DNA of 31,723 nt. It comes from Saccoglossus kowalevskii. Lineage: Eukaryota; Hemichordata; Enteropneusta; Harrimaniidae. Positions within the stretch are counted from its first letter, which is position 1, and the number at the start of each line of letters is the position of its first letter. This document shows positions 11,299-21,613 of this stretch, in pieces. A program made the position numbers and the translations under genes. The stretch is taken from the NCBI RefSeq assembly GCF_000003605.2, contig NW_003123412.1, forward strand, positions 261,990 through 293,712, in the 5' to 3' direction. Under the pieces are notes generated by a model. That model was not told where the DNA came from and ran no database searches. It saw nothing but the letters and a program-made list of their open reading frames with translations.

Positions 11299-12817
11299 GT
11301 GATGTTTCACAGTACCGAGACATTTATATAGAGAGGGGCTGACAATAGAGAGAGAGAGGGAGGATTATGCTAGGCGGCTTATCTAGGAATATTACTCAGT
11401 GTAATGAAATGTCGACGACTGGTTAAGGCCTAAAGTAGAGCAGATGAAATTTGAAATCGGATTTGATTTAAGGTATTATTGGAATGGGAACGATGCCCGT
11501 GTACAGTTTCATCGTCGTTCGCCGCGACTCGCTTGGCGGGGTCTGCATCATCTAATCCTGTATTACTGTGTGTGATTTTCGACTTGCAATATTTTGATTT
11601 CCTGTTGGCACGGGACTTATCTTGCCTCTGTAGTTCAGTAATCCCTCAAACGCGGCAATAATCTTTTTAATATTTCACCTGTATGGAAGAAGATGTGCAA
11701 ATCTTGTAATGAGAGAGGGGTTTGTATTTTATAAAAGAAAAAAAAAAGGAGAAAGGATAGAATTAGGAATGGATTCTTTCTGATGACAGCCACGACACAT
11801 GCGCGCGTCTCAACAAATATGTTATAAAGTTGTTTAACCGCACTGTTTTTTTTTAATATATGTTATTTCTGAGAATTGTAAATTGCCAAAAAACAAAAAT
11901 AATCAATTGTAATTAAAAAAAAAATTTAGCATTTTATGACAACACCCAGTATGTCCGTTCTAAAAATGAATAAGCAAAATGTATACCTGTTGTACATTGC
12001 AATGAACTCATAACATGGAAGGCGCCGTTATCTAATACACGTATAATATCGATATATTTTCAATAATTGAAATTGAAGCTTCTTCGAATCAGAATATTCA
12101 TCAACGTATTAAAACACGCCATGCCGGTGTTCATTTGGTGGGGTAGGAGGAGGAGCGTAGATTCTAAAACGTGTCTTTGTTTCGTGGCGTTTAAACAAGG
12201 TAAAAGAAAATCTTTAGACTTAGTATATTTGGTTCGTGACCCGTACCTCAAAATATAAAGCCAAACAACCAAAGTTAAAGTTGAAATTAAATCGATTGTT
12301 CACAGTTGTCTGAGACTATTCATACACAAATATATGAACTTTATTTATTTTGTTATTTAGTAGTTTATCCACTTTAAACAGGCATATTTGTGTTGTCTGA
12401 AATATACAAAGTGTTTGCGTGTGCTCTCAGCCATTATCTTACCATACTTAAAAATGCACGTCGGTTAGTGCGGGACAAGACCAGGACAGATGAAGCCATA
12501 AAAAAGTGAGAGATTTCCCTGCGTCATTCTACTGTGTTATAACTTATAACTTTTTAATGGGGGTTGAAGAGTAAAAACGAGAGCTTCGATTAAAGTAATA
12601 TTATGTGCAAACAATTATTGATGAAAGTGATGATTCCCGAGTAACGTTTAACTGCAATAATAAGGATTGGTAAAAAGTAGTATCGACTAGTGCTAGTGAG
12701 AATAACAGGAGAGAACGAGTAGTGGCGGTGAATAAGAAATGATAACAATGGGAGGTATTAGGTGTGCGTTAATTCGTGTGGCGTGCCATGTACTAGACGG
12801 TACAGCAAAAAGGAGTT

Positions 12818-13126
12818 TTACGTGAGAGACACAATATAGAACTGTCGTTTATTACAAAAAGAACTTACACACAGAAATATGTTTACAACCTTTGCCCTAT
12901 TGCAATGTGAAACATACATTTTAAAATAGGGCGAATCGTTGTCTTCAAAATATATGCATCTTGATTCACTCTGGCTATGTTTTTGCAAGGTTGTCATTGT
13001 TCTAAGCAAGCTGATCATGGTGATGTTATCTGGCGTTGTTCTGACGATGTCAATATAAAAGTAGTTTTCGAAAATATTAGCCGACTGGGCATGAATAAAC
13101 GTCTTCGCCCAAATCAGCGTGCTCAT
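12818..13126 (-). CDS. Uncharacterised 102-codon ORF downstream of a GTCACGTGAC site
   Basis: The frame starts at an ATG (13126) and runs 102 codons without recognisable domains, signal peptide or low-complexity sequence. The exact E-box decamer at 13191-13200 lies about 65 bp upstream on this strand. A consensus donor (GTAAGT, minus strand, first base at 12868) occurs near the end, so the region could be the start of a spliced coding exon. Against this, the residues look like random translation of AT-rich DNA (many Ile, Tyr, Ser). ORFs of this length are expected by chance in 31 kb read in six frames. Confidence 0.12.
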   Translation of the reverse strand: MSTLIWAKTFIHAQSANIFENYFYIDIVRTTPDNITMISLLRTMTTLQKHSQSESRCIYFEDNDSPYFKMYVSHCNRAKVVNIFLCVSSFCNKRQFYIVSLT

Positions 13127-13190
13127 CGAAAAAAATCCAGCTTATTGTGATAACAGTAACAATGGTTTCGCGAAAAATTCTCGCATTATA

Positions 13191-13200
13191 GTCACGTGAC
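13191..13200. promoter_or_regulatory. GTCACGTGAC palindromic E-box
   Basis: Exact CLEAR/USF-type decamer, flanked by ata on the left and tga on the right. It lies about 65 bp upstream of a minus-strand ATG at 13126 and 860 bp from another identical decamer at 14051. Confidence 0.4.
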
Positions 13201-13592
13201 TGATTGTATCAGGTGGTTATGAACGGACAAACAGACTCGTATTAATCCTTCCATTAAAATGTGATTATGAAGCTTGTATGTGATGTTCTTTGACATAAGG
13301 CTGTCAACATCAAATTAGCTACAAATCCCCTATATTTCCAACTACACGACTTCTATCATCACAATTTCAATACACTTCTCTGAATTCAAATATGGCTGAT
13401 CATTGATAGAATCGCGGGTCTTACATTGCTTGTCACTTAATTACGAATAATATACACGAAACTTACGATTACGTTTTTTTTCTGTTGAAAATGGCTTCTG
13501 ATGAAAATCTTCAAAAATGTTAAATAAATTGTTATCTCTTCGACATGACTGAGATTGAATTTTTTTCGATATTTTCATAATACATTATCGAT

Positions 13593-13642
13593 NNNNNNNN
13601 NNNNNNNNNNNNNNNNNNNNNNNNNNNNNNNNNNNNNNNNNN
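13593..13642. other. Assembly gap of 50 N
   Basis: Exactly 50 ambiguous bases, a conventional placeholder. The true distance between the flanks is unknown. Both flanks are AT-rich and contain atcgat/ttttcgat words, so a repeat may have collapsed here. Confidence 0.98.
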
Positions 13643-14510
13643 TTTTGAGTAATTCGCCGAATACTAAAATATGTAATGTGTGACAGTTATTTATTGTTGA
13701 TTCTATATAAGTAATATAATAAAATAATGTCAAATTCTTTATGTCGTGGGATTATATTATCAAATGTGAATAAACCCTTTATGCATTTATCGAATGGATT
13801 GTCACGCACTGCTTCTGTCGGCATAGCACGTGAAAAATACATGACAAAGGCACAAATGGAGGATTTATAGAACTCTCGTCTGTTGTCTCCATATTACACA
13901 CGATGGTATGTATTCCAAGTGTACAGTATTGTTCTGAACAAATGATCGACGAACACCGGGTGATTGACACATCACATATAGTAACGTGATGGAGGTGTGG
14001 GATACGAAAATTATTATTCACTGGCTGAAAAAGAAAGAACATATCTCTCGGTCACGTGACCTTCGACATTCGTCTCTGGTAAGAACTAATCTGTGAGTCG
14101 GCTCGGATCTATACTTCATAAACACACGATACGACATTTCCAAATCGTAATGTATTTTTAAAACATTACTATATATTTCACTGGATGAGATCATTCAAAT
14201 AATTAACAGAAATTACATTGGATATATTTAACATTTATGCGCAATATGAAAGGACAACAAACGACGAGTGTTTAACGAATGTATTGAATAGTAAATTCAG
14301 TATTTTTGTCAACTAGTAGTATTTTTATTACGGGGCGTGGAATCGCCCGTAACAGGTGAAACAATTCGTAAACGTCTTGGCTGTTCATGTAATAATAATA
14401 GCTATCATAATTGCAATGGCCATGCCTAGGTGAAAATCTCTCGTCAATATGTTGTGAAGAAGGAATCGAGTTGATCGAATTTCTTATGGTCAAATGTATC
14501 AAACCGACAG
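13643..14510. other. Short non-coding stretch after the gap
   Basis: An 87-codon minus-strand ORF (13779-14042) begins with ATG only 9 bp from the E-box decamer at 14051. Its first codons, read on the minus strand, are also a classic acceptor (ttctttctttttcag). They are therefore better read as intron end than as protein. No domain is recognised. Confidence 0.4.
14051..14060. promoter_or_regulatory. GTCACGTGAC palindromic E-box
   Basis: Exact decamer in the context cGGTCACGTGACCt, where the palindrome extends to 12 bp (GGTCACGTGACC). Same class as the sites at 2238, 13191 and 24177. Confidence 0.4.
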
Positions 14511-14570
14511 ACGTGGTGGGCGTGGTCTCCACACCGAGTGACATGGTGGGCGTGGTCACCACACCGAGTG
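14511..14570. repeat. 30-bp direct tandem duplication with GGGCGTGG cores
   Basis: Two adjacent 30-bp units, 14511-14540 and 14541-14570, differ at two positions. Each contains gtgggcgtggtc and ccacaccgagtg. GGGCGTGG is the usual core of KLF/Sp zinc-finger sites, so the duplication creates paired sites. On the minus strand the repeat reads as TPTMSLGVE/V-type residues inside a 100-codon ORF with no recognisable domain. Confidence 0.85.
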
Positions 14571-14697
14571 ACATAGAGAACCAATAAATCAGATATGTGG
14601 TGCTAAAAAAAGGTCATTCTATCTTTGACGTCGTTACAATGTGTATAGCGAAACTATAATTTTGTTATAGAGGTTTCAGTATCATGTTGTAAATATG

Positions 14698-15106
14698 CAT
14701 GGTACCCGTCGCTTGAAATCCGTGGCGTTTTCCGTAGTGAAATAAGCATGGTGACCCATCTCATGTACTACTCCAAACCGTGTCTCATTCTGCAGTGAAA
14801 TGGTATGGTGACTCATCCCATATAGTACCTCAACCAGTGTCGTTTCTGTAGTGAAAACTAAACTACATATTAATTTCTTCCTTTTTTTTTTAATTTTAAT
14901 TATTAGTTTAGCACTTGACTGTATATTCTCTTCAAACAGAATGATGTCAATAAAGTATTAAAGTGAAATATGTATGGTGGATCATCCCATGTAGTACTTC
15001 AACCTGTGTCGCTTTTAGTAGAGAAATCTTCGTTGTACCCATCCCTTGTAGTACTTCAAACCGTGTCGCTTTTAATAGTGAAATATACATGATACCCATC
15101 CCTTGT
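14698..15106. repeat. Degenerate 57-bp tandem array, about six units, interrupted
   Basis: Units can be followed from the word catggt(g)accc at 14698, 14747, 14804, 14973, 15030 and 15088. Spacing is mostly 57-58 bp, 49 bp for the first. Each has the order gacccatccc, gtagtacttcaa, ccgtgtcgctttt, agtgaaatat. About 110 bp of unrelated AT-rich sequence with a T-run (about 14858-14965) splits units three and four and looks like an insertion. The last unit switches within itself into the neighbouring 49-bp family, sharing the block around gacccatcccatgt. Confidence 0.75.
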
Positions 15107-15996
15107 ACGGTTTTCAGATGCATTGCGACCCATCCCATGTGCCACATCAAACTGTACGGTTTTCAGATGCATGGTAACCCATCACATGGGCCACATCAAC
15201 CTGTACGGTTTTCAGATGCATTGTGACCTCCCATGGGTCACATCAACCTTTACGGTTTTCAGATGCACGGTGACCCATCCTATGTGCCACACCAACCTGT
15301 ACAGTTTTCAGATGCATGGTGACCCATCCCAGGTTCCAAATCAACCTGTATGGTTTTCAGATGCATGGTGACCCATCCCATGTGTCACATCAACCTTTAC
15401 GGTTTTCAGATGCATGATGACCCATCCCATGTTCCACATCAACCTGTACGGTTTTCAGATGCATGGTAACCCATCACATGTGCTACATCAACCTTTACGG
15501 TTTTCAGATGCATGGTGACCCATCCCACGTGTCACACCAACCTGTACGGTTTTCAGATGCATTGTGACCTATCCCATGGGTCACATCAACCTGTACGGTT
15601 TTCAGATGCATGGTGACCCATCCTATGTGCCACACCAACCTGTACGGTTTTCAGATGCATGGTGACCCATCCCAGGTTCCAAATCAACCTGTACGGTTTT
15701 CAGATGTATGGTGATCCATCCCACGTGTCACATCAACCTGTACGGTTTTCAGATGCATTGTGACCCATCCCATGGGCCACATCAACCTGTACGGTTTTCA
15801 GATGCATGATAACCCATCACATGTGCCACATCAACCTTTACGGTTTTTAGATGCATGGTGACCCATCCAATGTGCCACATCAACCTGTATGGTTTTCAGA
15901 TGAATGATGACCCTTCGCATGTGCCACACCAACCTGTATGGTTTTCAGATGCATGGTAACCCATCACATGTGCCACATCAACCTGTATGGTTTTCA
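15107..15996. repeat. 49-bp minisatellite, 18 full units plus one partial
   Basis: Units begin with acggttttcagatgcat at 15107, 15156, 15205, 15252 and then every 49 bp to 15987. Only unit 3 is short (47 bp). All end in a form of cacatcaacctgt. Unit variants recur in order: units 3, 4, 5 and 8 closely match units 10, 11, 12 and 15, indicating duplication of a block of seven units (about 343 bp). The final unit is cut after atggttttcaa and passes directly into (AAAT)n. The 82-87 codon ORFs on the plus strand here are products of the repeat and are not genes. Confidence 0.95.
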
Positions 15997-15999
15997 AAA

Positions 16000-16050
<51 letters not shown>

Positions 16051-16065
16051 GTAAATAAATAAATA

Positions 16066-16105
<40 letters not shown>

Positions 16106-16109
16106 AATA

Positions 16110-16205
<96 letters not shown>

Positions 16206-16229
16206 AAATAAATAAAGAAATAAAGAAGT
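15996..16229. repeat. Compound tetranucleotide microsatellite (AAAT)n-(AAAG)n
   Basis: About 70 bp of AAAT units, with one gtaaat variant, change at about 16065 into about 140 bp of AAAG units. These include one AAAT interruption near 16105 and a mixed tail ending near 16229. The long minus-strand Phe/Leu/Ser ORFs (126 and 81 codons) are the repeat read in frame. The array abuts the 49-bp minisatellite without spacer. Confidence 0.96.
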
Positions 16230-17369
16230 AAAATTTCATTTATTGTTGGTTTTAAATAATGTTTATAAATATTCACCAGCGTGCCTCACTACATATATTA
16301 AATCTTCTCTTGAACTCATAATATATTTAAATATCTGGAAATAACATTGCTTATGATCAAAAGCCACACAGAAGTTATTATAGATATTTTCATGAAAAAA
16401 TAAACAATTGAATAAATTTGATTGTCTTATTTTAATGAATAATTACTTGTTTATAAAGTCATAGAAAAGCAAGGACCTCGCCGTCGGAAATATCGGGCTG
16501 TTGAGTAAACGAAACGTTTACGCCTGGTAGATTGTATCAGCACCCGGTCATCAGGGAATTGTCATTGTTATTGCGCAAAATCGTAATGTGATTGAGCCGA
16601 CGATAGATTGTGAAAGCGTAGTGTCCACACCTTATATGTAGCACACATAGCACATAAACACAGACAACGTCCAGTCATATCAAGCATATGATACCCTATA
16701 TATTTGGTCATGAATTTCTATGCCATTATTCTGACCAACACATAAATGAATAGCGCAAGTATCCTAGCCCGAATTAAAAAAATAACAGTCAGCATACAAT
16801 TAACGTAAGAAAATCGTCTCACCTGTAACATTAATTGCTTTAGTTAACGGTGACAAAGTAAATGAAAATCCTTCGACCCTGAACTCAAACTTTTTTCTTT
16901 CTCCTTTTGGCGTGTGAACCGACAGACCTCTTTTGTTAATAGAAAGAACTGCGGAAATTCACTCCATTAGCAGGAATTCAGTCAGACCACCAGTCGCAGT
17001 TGTTGCTGTTAATTGTCAAAACGAGGTTGGGTGATATGATCCCCATCGTCATTTCCTGTGTCTTGGAGGAAACTATCACAGCGGTAACATCATTGTCACT
17101 CTGATATTGTTGTTATTAACTGGGTAGAATATTAAAAAGTACACACACCTTACATGTTTGTTTGTTTTATTTGTGCCATGTACATCGGTTTCCCCTTTTA
17201 CCTTGAAACATCATGTAGTCACACGCGGTACTGGAGAAAGAGAGAAAAATGCCATTACTCTGCAACATTCGTAATCTGCTACTTTGATACTTCTCTTCTA
17301 GCAACGTTTATGACAAAAATGGATTGACAGGCCGGGCTAAACTATTTCGCAATACCTGAAATATCTTTA
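16230..17369. other. Non-coding stretch, nothing specific seen
   Basis: There is no ORF over 60 codons and no recognised motif beyond a small hairpin (gtaaacg/cgtttac around 16506-16522). Pyrimidine-rich tracts ending in cag near 16910-17000 are acceptor-like, but no open exon follows. Confidence 0.5.
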
Positions 17370-18116
17370 TTACCCTGACAATTCACAACCGCGACCATAC
17401 TTTGAAAATAAGAAGCCACCGGAGAAGGGTAAGTAGTAGGGATCATGCCGGACGACTACGTCAGTATTATATTGTAATATCTCACTGAATGAAAGTTTTG
17501 TAAACCTGCTAAACATAATCCTTTCAACATGTAACTTCTTTATACCAAGCTTTTCTGTCGCATCCAAAGTGAAGGTCGTGAATAGTGTGTGAGACTGACT
17601 TTGATCTGTTGCATCCAAAGTGAAGGTGGTGAGTACTGTGTGAGACTGACTTTGGTCTGTTGCATCCAAAGTGAAGGTCGTGAGTACTGTGTGAGACTGA
17701 CTTTGATCTGTTGCATCCAAAGTGAAGGTGGTGAGTACTGTGTGAGACTGACTTTGATCTGTTGCATCCAAAGTGAAGGTCGTGAGTACTGTGTGAGACT
17801 GACTTTGATCTGTTGCATCCAAAGTGAAGGTCGTGAGTACTGTGTGAGACTGACTTTGATCTGTTGCATCCAAAGTGAAGGTCGTGAGTACTGTGTGAGA
17901 CAGACTTTGATCTGTTGTATCCAAAGTGAAGGTCGTGAGTACTGTGTGAGACTGACTTTGATCTGTTGCATCCAAAGTGAAGGTCGTGAGTACTGTGTGA
18001 GACTGACTTTGATCTGTTGCATTTAAACTGCTATAAACCTGAAGTAATGGGCCATTCTGTGAAACGACAAAGAACAACAATTGCTCAGCAGTGCAAAAAT
18101 ATAAAGAGCTTTCCAT
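17370..18116 (-). CDS. Longest ORF of the window: 248 codons, mostly a 17-residue Ser/Thr-rich repeat; doubtful gene
   Basis: The frame begins at ATG 18116 and ends at TAA by 17370. Residues about 35-185 are nine copies of a 17-residue unit (ATDQSQSHTVLTTFTLD) encoded by a 51-bp minisatellite. Unique flanks are about 34 residues before and about 60 after (ATEKLGIKKLHVER and on). Upstream on this strand, ttgtcgtttcacag ends at 18057 in the ORF frame, so an exon could start there. The end (tcaggGTAATA) is weakly donor-like. Three substitutions (ACG/ACC twice, GAT/GAC once) are silent in this frame but change residues in the other two open frames. Other changes (Q to L, A to T, VL to LF) are not silent. 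Any 51-bp repeat without stops gives such an ORF, so the call is weak. No domain is recognised. Confidence 0.22.
   Translation of the reverse strand: MESSLYFCTAEQLLFFVVSQNGPLLQVYSSLNATDQSQSHTVLTTFTLDATDQSQSHTVLTTFTLDTTDQSLSHTVLTTFTLDATDQSQSHTVLTTFTLDATDQSQSHTVLTTFTLDATDQSQSHTVLTTFTLDATDQSQSHTVLTTFTLDATDQSQSHTVLTTFTLDATDQSQSHTLFTTFTLDATEKLGIKKLHVERIMFSRFTKLSFSEILQYNTDVVVRHDPYYLPFSGGFLFSKYGRGCELSG
17561..18019. repeat. 51-bp minisatellite, nine copies
   Basis: Units start with catccaaagtgaaggt at 17561 and every 51 bp to 17969. They are nearly identical: most differ at zero to two positions, and the first is the most divergent (gaatagtg for gagtactg). Because 51 is divisible by three and no unit frame has a stop, three frames remain open through the whole array, two minus and one plus. 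Eight units also carry GTGAGTACT on the plus strand, a perfect +1 to +6 donor consensus. Confidence 0.97.
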
Positions 18117-19074
18117 TCAAAACGACCAGTAGCAGTTAGTCAATGGTCCGATTAATTTGTCACCATCTCTGTAAGGAAGAGGAAAATGAAGAAATCTAAA
18201 ACCATAATTTGATGTTATTCTGGTTCACGTGACGTCACCTTTATGTAAATCAACTACTGAATGGATTGGCATTTGATTGTGATATTTCATCTTCTTACGT
18301 GATCTCTGTATTGTGTATATACTTTAATGCACCTATGGGCGACCAGGAATCATTTTCTAGCTGACTACAACAATCACAAAGCCGGCGTAAATAACAATGG
18401 CGTGATGCATTTCAGCTACGATAAAGGCAGTCTACACCCAGAGGTGCATACGAAACGGTGAGCGTGGGTCACATGCATGACGAAATTGATAAAGAGAAAC
18501 TAATGGGGGCAGCGAACTGCTCTGTGGAATCAGCGGCGCAATCATAGCCACACATAAAAGATATACAAGACAAAAACACCGTGTCATTCGCTATACCAGT
18601 TATCGCATGTACGCCCAAAAATTAAGTAGCACTTTAAAATGGATTCGCTTTCAATTGGGATGCTTATCGTATAGATCGGACGTCGTCTCTATTCAGGTCC
18701 CACAATACACGAGTATAACAGAAAGGTTCTGCCGACCAAGGCCGAGCGTAAATCAGTAGACTGTCGACACACACGGTGCACATGGGAACTCGGTGATGTG
18801 CGCACCTCTATACTCATCATTTTTGCACCCGTCCACTACACTATCCATCCCTTGGATACCATAATGCCATAATCATACTAAAAGTATATTTGCAATGCGA
18901 GTTGGAAAGAACTCCCCAAGCTAAATGTGGTTATTTAAACACTATTTCGTAAGAGTACGTCGCCCTGCGGTAGTTTTACATGCCCATGTCCGTACGTCCG
19001 ATTCATATACATGACTGTAGCTGAGTAACCCCGGTTTCCACTTTAGATTGCATATGGATAGATGGTTAGTCTTA
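18117..19074. other. Non-coding stretch
   Basis: Contains the overlapping E-box/CRE at 18225-18237. No ORF above 60 codons and no recognisable gene. Confidence 0.5.
18225..18237. promoter_or_regulatory. Overlapping E-box and CRE (TCACGTGACGTCA)
   Basis: CACGTG (18226-18231) overlaps the full CRE TGACGTCA (18230-18237) by two bases. A bHLH-Zip and a bZIP factor could therefore not sit there independently. Both words are exact palindromes. It is a compact composite site with no obvious neighbouring start site. Confidence 0.35.
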
Positions 19075-19740
19075 TCAATAACAATGGCCAGTACAGTTTA
19101 CAAAATAAATATTGCCATTTTTGTCTAAAAGTAACATAATTTCCCGCTCACAAACAAGTGATTTGTCGGCGGTAACATGTACCCAGCAGAACTCTGCTCC
19201 GAATATAGACGTCCACATGAAAGCAATCCAAGAAAGCAAAGAAAAAAATACGGAGACTGAAATCCCCCCACCAATCATTCATCTCTTTTCAAAGTTTGCT
19301 TGAACATTAAGGCGCTACAAATGACTCTATTCATTCCAATTATATCGGCTACCACGCTGCGAGCCAAAGCCGCTATGCCACGCGACATCACCATTAGTGG
19401 CTCTGTCGGCAACCTACTGTACTCCGCCCCTCTCATTTCCACTCTAGATTCAACAGTGTGGGTTTATTCACTTACGGCCTTGTGTCTAAAGCATGTATCC
19501 AACTACGAACAGAACACACACGGACAAAGTACGCTCAAATCCACCGTACGGTAGCACAGTATGAGCAGGTGCCCACTGCGGCCGAGCAAGGGGGTGACCT
19601 GTTGGGTTCCGGTCCGGGTTCCGGTAGTAGGTTTACATCTATCAGAAAAGATTGCTCACATTTAGTTTCCCAGCACGTGGCACACATTAGATGGCCACCA
19701 TGAACTTGACCATATAATACTAAATGTATCAATTGCAATG
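19075..19740. other. GC-richer island with overlapping ORFs on both strands; possible fossil coding sequence
   Basis: Five ORFs of 63-84 codons overlap here on both strands, in a patch of more even base composition than the surroundings. The minus frame 19075-19278 has an N-terminal hydrophobic run (SVSVFFSLLSWIAFMWTSIF) like a signal or membrane segment. The plus frame 19300-19554 also has hydrophobic patches. None matches a family I know, and several open with non-ATG codons. The composition change suggests a decayed coding or mobile sequence, but I cannot say which strand. Confidence 0.25.
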
Positions 19741-21550
19741 ATTCTCATGAACCAAAATCTTCCATAAATCTTCTTTCATGTAAGACCTTGAATATTCGAA
19801 CATGATTTCGATTCAAAATTCGCTAAGCATCGAAATTACTAAATTTACATATGTAATTTATTTTACAGTCCAGTTTTTTTCTAAAATTAAAATTTCATTC
19901 TAACTCTTACCAATTAATACGTTTGATAGCAACACATTTCTCTTCTACTACGTAATAGTACTTCTTTATTTATACATGGTCAGTTGGAACACGTGTGACA
20001 AGCACAACGAACTCTTCGTAGACAATCCTCTAACTGTGACCAATACAGCCGTTTGTTATCGGACACATGATAACGTATTCGTATTCATTGACACATACAT
20101 TAGAGATTGTCAATGCCAACAGTTGTCAGCTTTCACATAATACAATGACGTATTGTTTTTCATAGACATTGAAAATTTGTGTTCAGCTGGTCTAAAATTA
20201 ACAATGAAATTAAAAACTAATGCATTGAAAATTGTGCAAAATATGGTTCCAGTATTTTGGCGGGAAACAAGCATGGCATTCTAATTGTCAAAACACATGT
20301 TAATCAATCGGTAAATTGAGTTTATTTGCACATATATCTGACCAATCATACTTCAAATCGCAGCTCGCAACACACCGATGGGTGTTATACATAACGCACA
20401 GCCTTAACTGAAAAAAAAATCTACAGAAATCTGCATTGTAACTTATGGGAAAGTGTTGCATTACTTAATCTCTGTGCGGTTAATGATGGCACTTTCACCG
20501 GGGTTAATATTATGAACACACAATGTCGTATAAATCCAGGCGGTTGCATTTGCTGAAATGTTTTCCCGAAACCATGATAGCAATTGCAACTTTAATTAAA
20601 CTCAAAAAAATATTGTATGGGACACATGTTGCGAGATATCACAAGGAAGAAAAGCAGTGGGATTTCAGGGGATATTCGAAGGACCCAAAAAATAACGGCT
20701 AGATGCATGGTAATTGCATTGATGTTGCATTGTATTGATTTGTATCATATGCAGAACAAATCCTATTTATCACCATGGACAGTGATAAAATCAAGATTCA
20801 TAAACTGTACACAATGCAAAGTCTAGAAAATATTGTGAAGTTTTCTACAGATTACCCAACGTGGCAACTCAACTTTAACTAACACACTGTACATTTGCAC
20901 TTACGTAAATTTCTGTCAATATTGCTATAACGTCAAAAATGCACAGTTGAGCAATGAGGCAGCATTACTTTACTGGCGTATCCCGTTCTCTCTCCTGTTT
21001 GCAATAAATTATTGTTTTTATTTTTCAAACCATCAAGCGTTTGGTACACCCATTGCAACTTTTCAGGATCGCTTCAGAGAAACTCATTACCAAACGCTAT
21101 TCATAAAAGATTTCTAGCATTTAGCCTGTCCCATTTGTCCTCACACAAATTACAATATATAGTTAGTTAACGTTATAATCAGACCCTTGGAAGACCACGA
21201 AGACGTGGTCAGAACATCAGGTGACCACAACATTATGTTCCATGCAACCTGTCCTAAGTTATGATAGCGAACATGTTACCCACAGAGGAAGATTCGATTG
21301 TGAAGTAGATATGCTATATTGAAAATTCAAGTTAATATATTCACCAGACCGCCTTGTACCAGGCATGATATTATGTAAGCAAATTATTTATGCAAAATAT
21401 ATGCAAAAAACTACATTTCCAAACATTTTGAATGTGTTTCCGGCCAGTTGTCCTCGGTTATATCAGTGAATATAATACCTACCACGATAAATCCCAATGT
21501 GAAGATATAACATATATCATTCCTAATATTAATTATTATTAATATAAGGC
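19741..21550. other. Non-coding stretch
   Basis: AT-rich, with one CACGTG at 19990-19995, a small hairpin gaccacg/cgtggtc near 21193-21210 and a 69-codon ORF (20617-20826) without features. No gene seen. Confidence 0.5.
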
Positions 21551-21613
21551 CACGTGACGAAACAATCACAAAACAAAGAACTAGAACATATCATACCATG
21601 CTTTGTCACGTGG
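21551..21613. promoter_or_regulatory. Two facing E-boxes forming a 9-bp inverted repeat
   Basis: ccacgtgac (21550-21558) is inverted exactly as gtcacgtgg (21605-21613), with a 46-base AT-rich spacer. Beyond the core, gaaac and gcttt pair loosely. Either this is a pair of bHLH-Zip sites or the ends of a very small fold-back element. The sequence does not decide. Confidence 0.3.

Larger units (their letters stand above)
8833..13592. other. Non-coding stretch up to the assembly gap
   Basis: No recognisable gene. The stretch holds a short (AT)n near 10485-10497, a small ORF at 10841, a hairpin at 11273-11298, a GA-rich tract at 11346-11361, a full CRE at 10784-10791 and an exact GTCACGTGAC at 13191-13200. 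The overlapping opposite-strand ORFs near 12060-12270 have no protein-like features. Confidence 0.5.

Noticed and set aside
13779-14042. 87-codon minus-strand ORF starting 9 bp from an E-box
   Set aside because: Its first codons form a typical acceptor tract, and the rest has no protein-like character.
14963-15371. Overlapping 67-87 codon ORFs in the 57/49-bp arrays
   Set aside because: Neither period is divisible by three and the ORFs end after a few units, so they are chance frames in a satellite.
15896-16276. 126- and 81-codon minus-strand ORFs rich in Phe, Leu and Ser
   Set aside because: They are translations of the AAAG/AAAT microsatellite.
17540-18026. The second minus-strand ORF (160 codons) and the plus-strand ORF (145 codons) over the 51-bp repeat
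   Set aside because: They are shadow frames of the same array. The substitutions that are silent in the 248-codon frame change residues in these.
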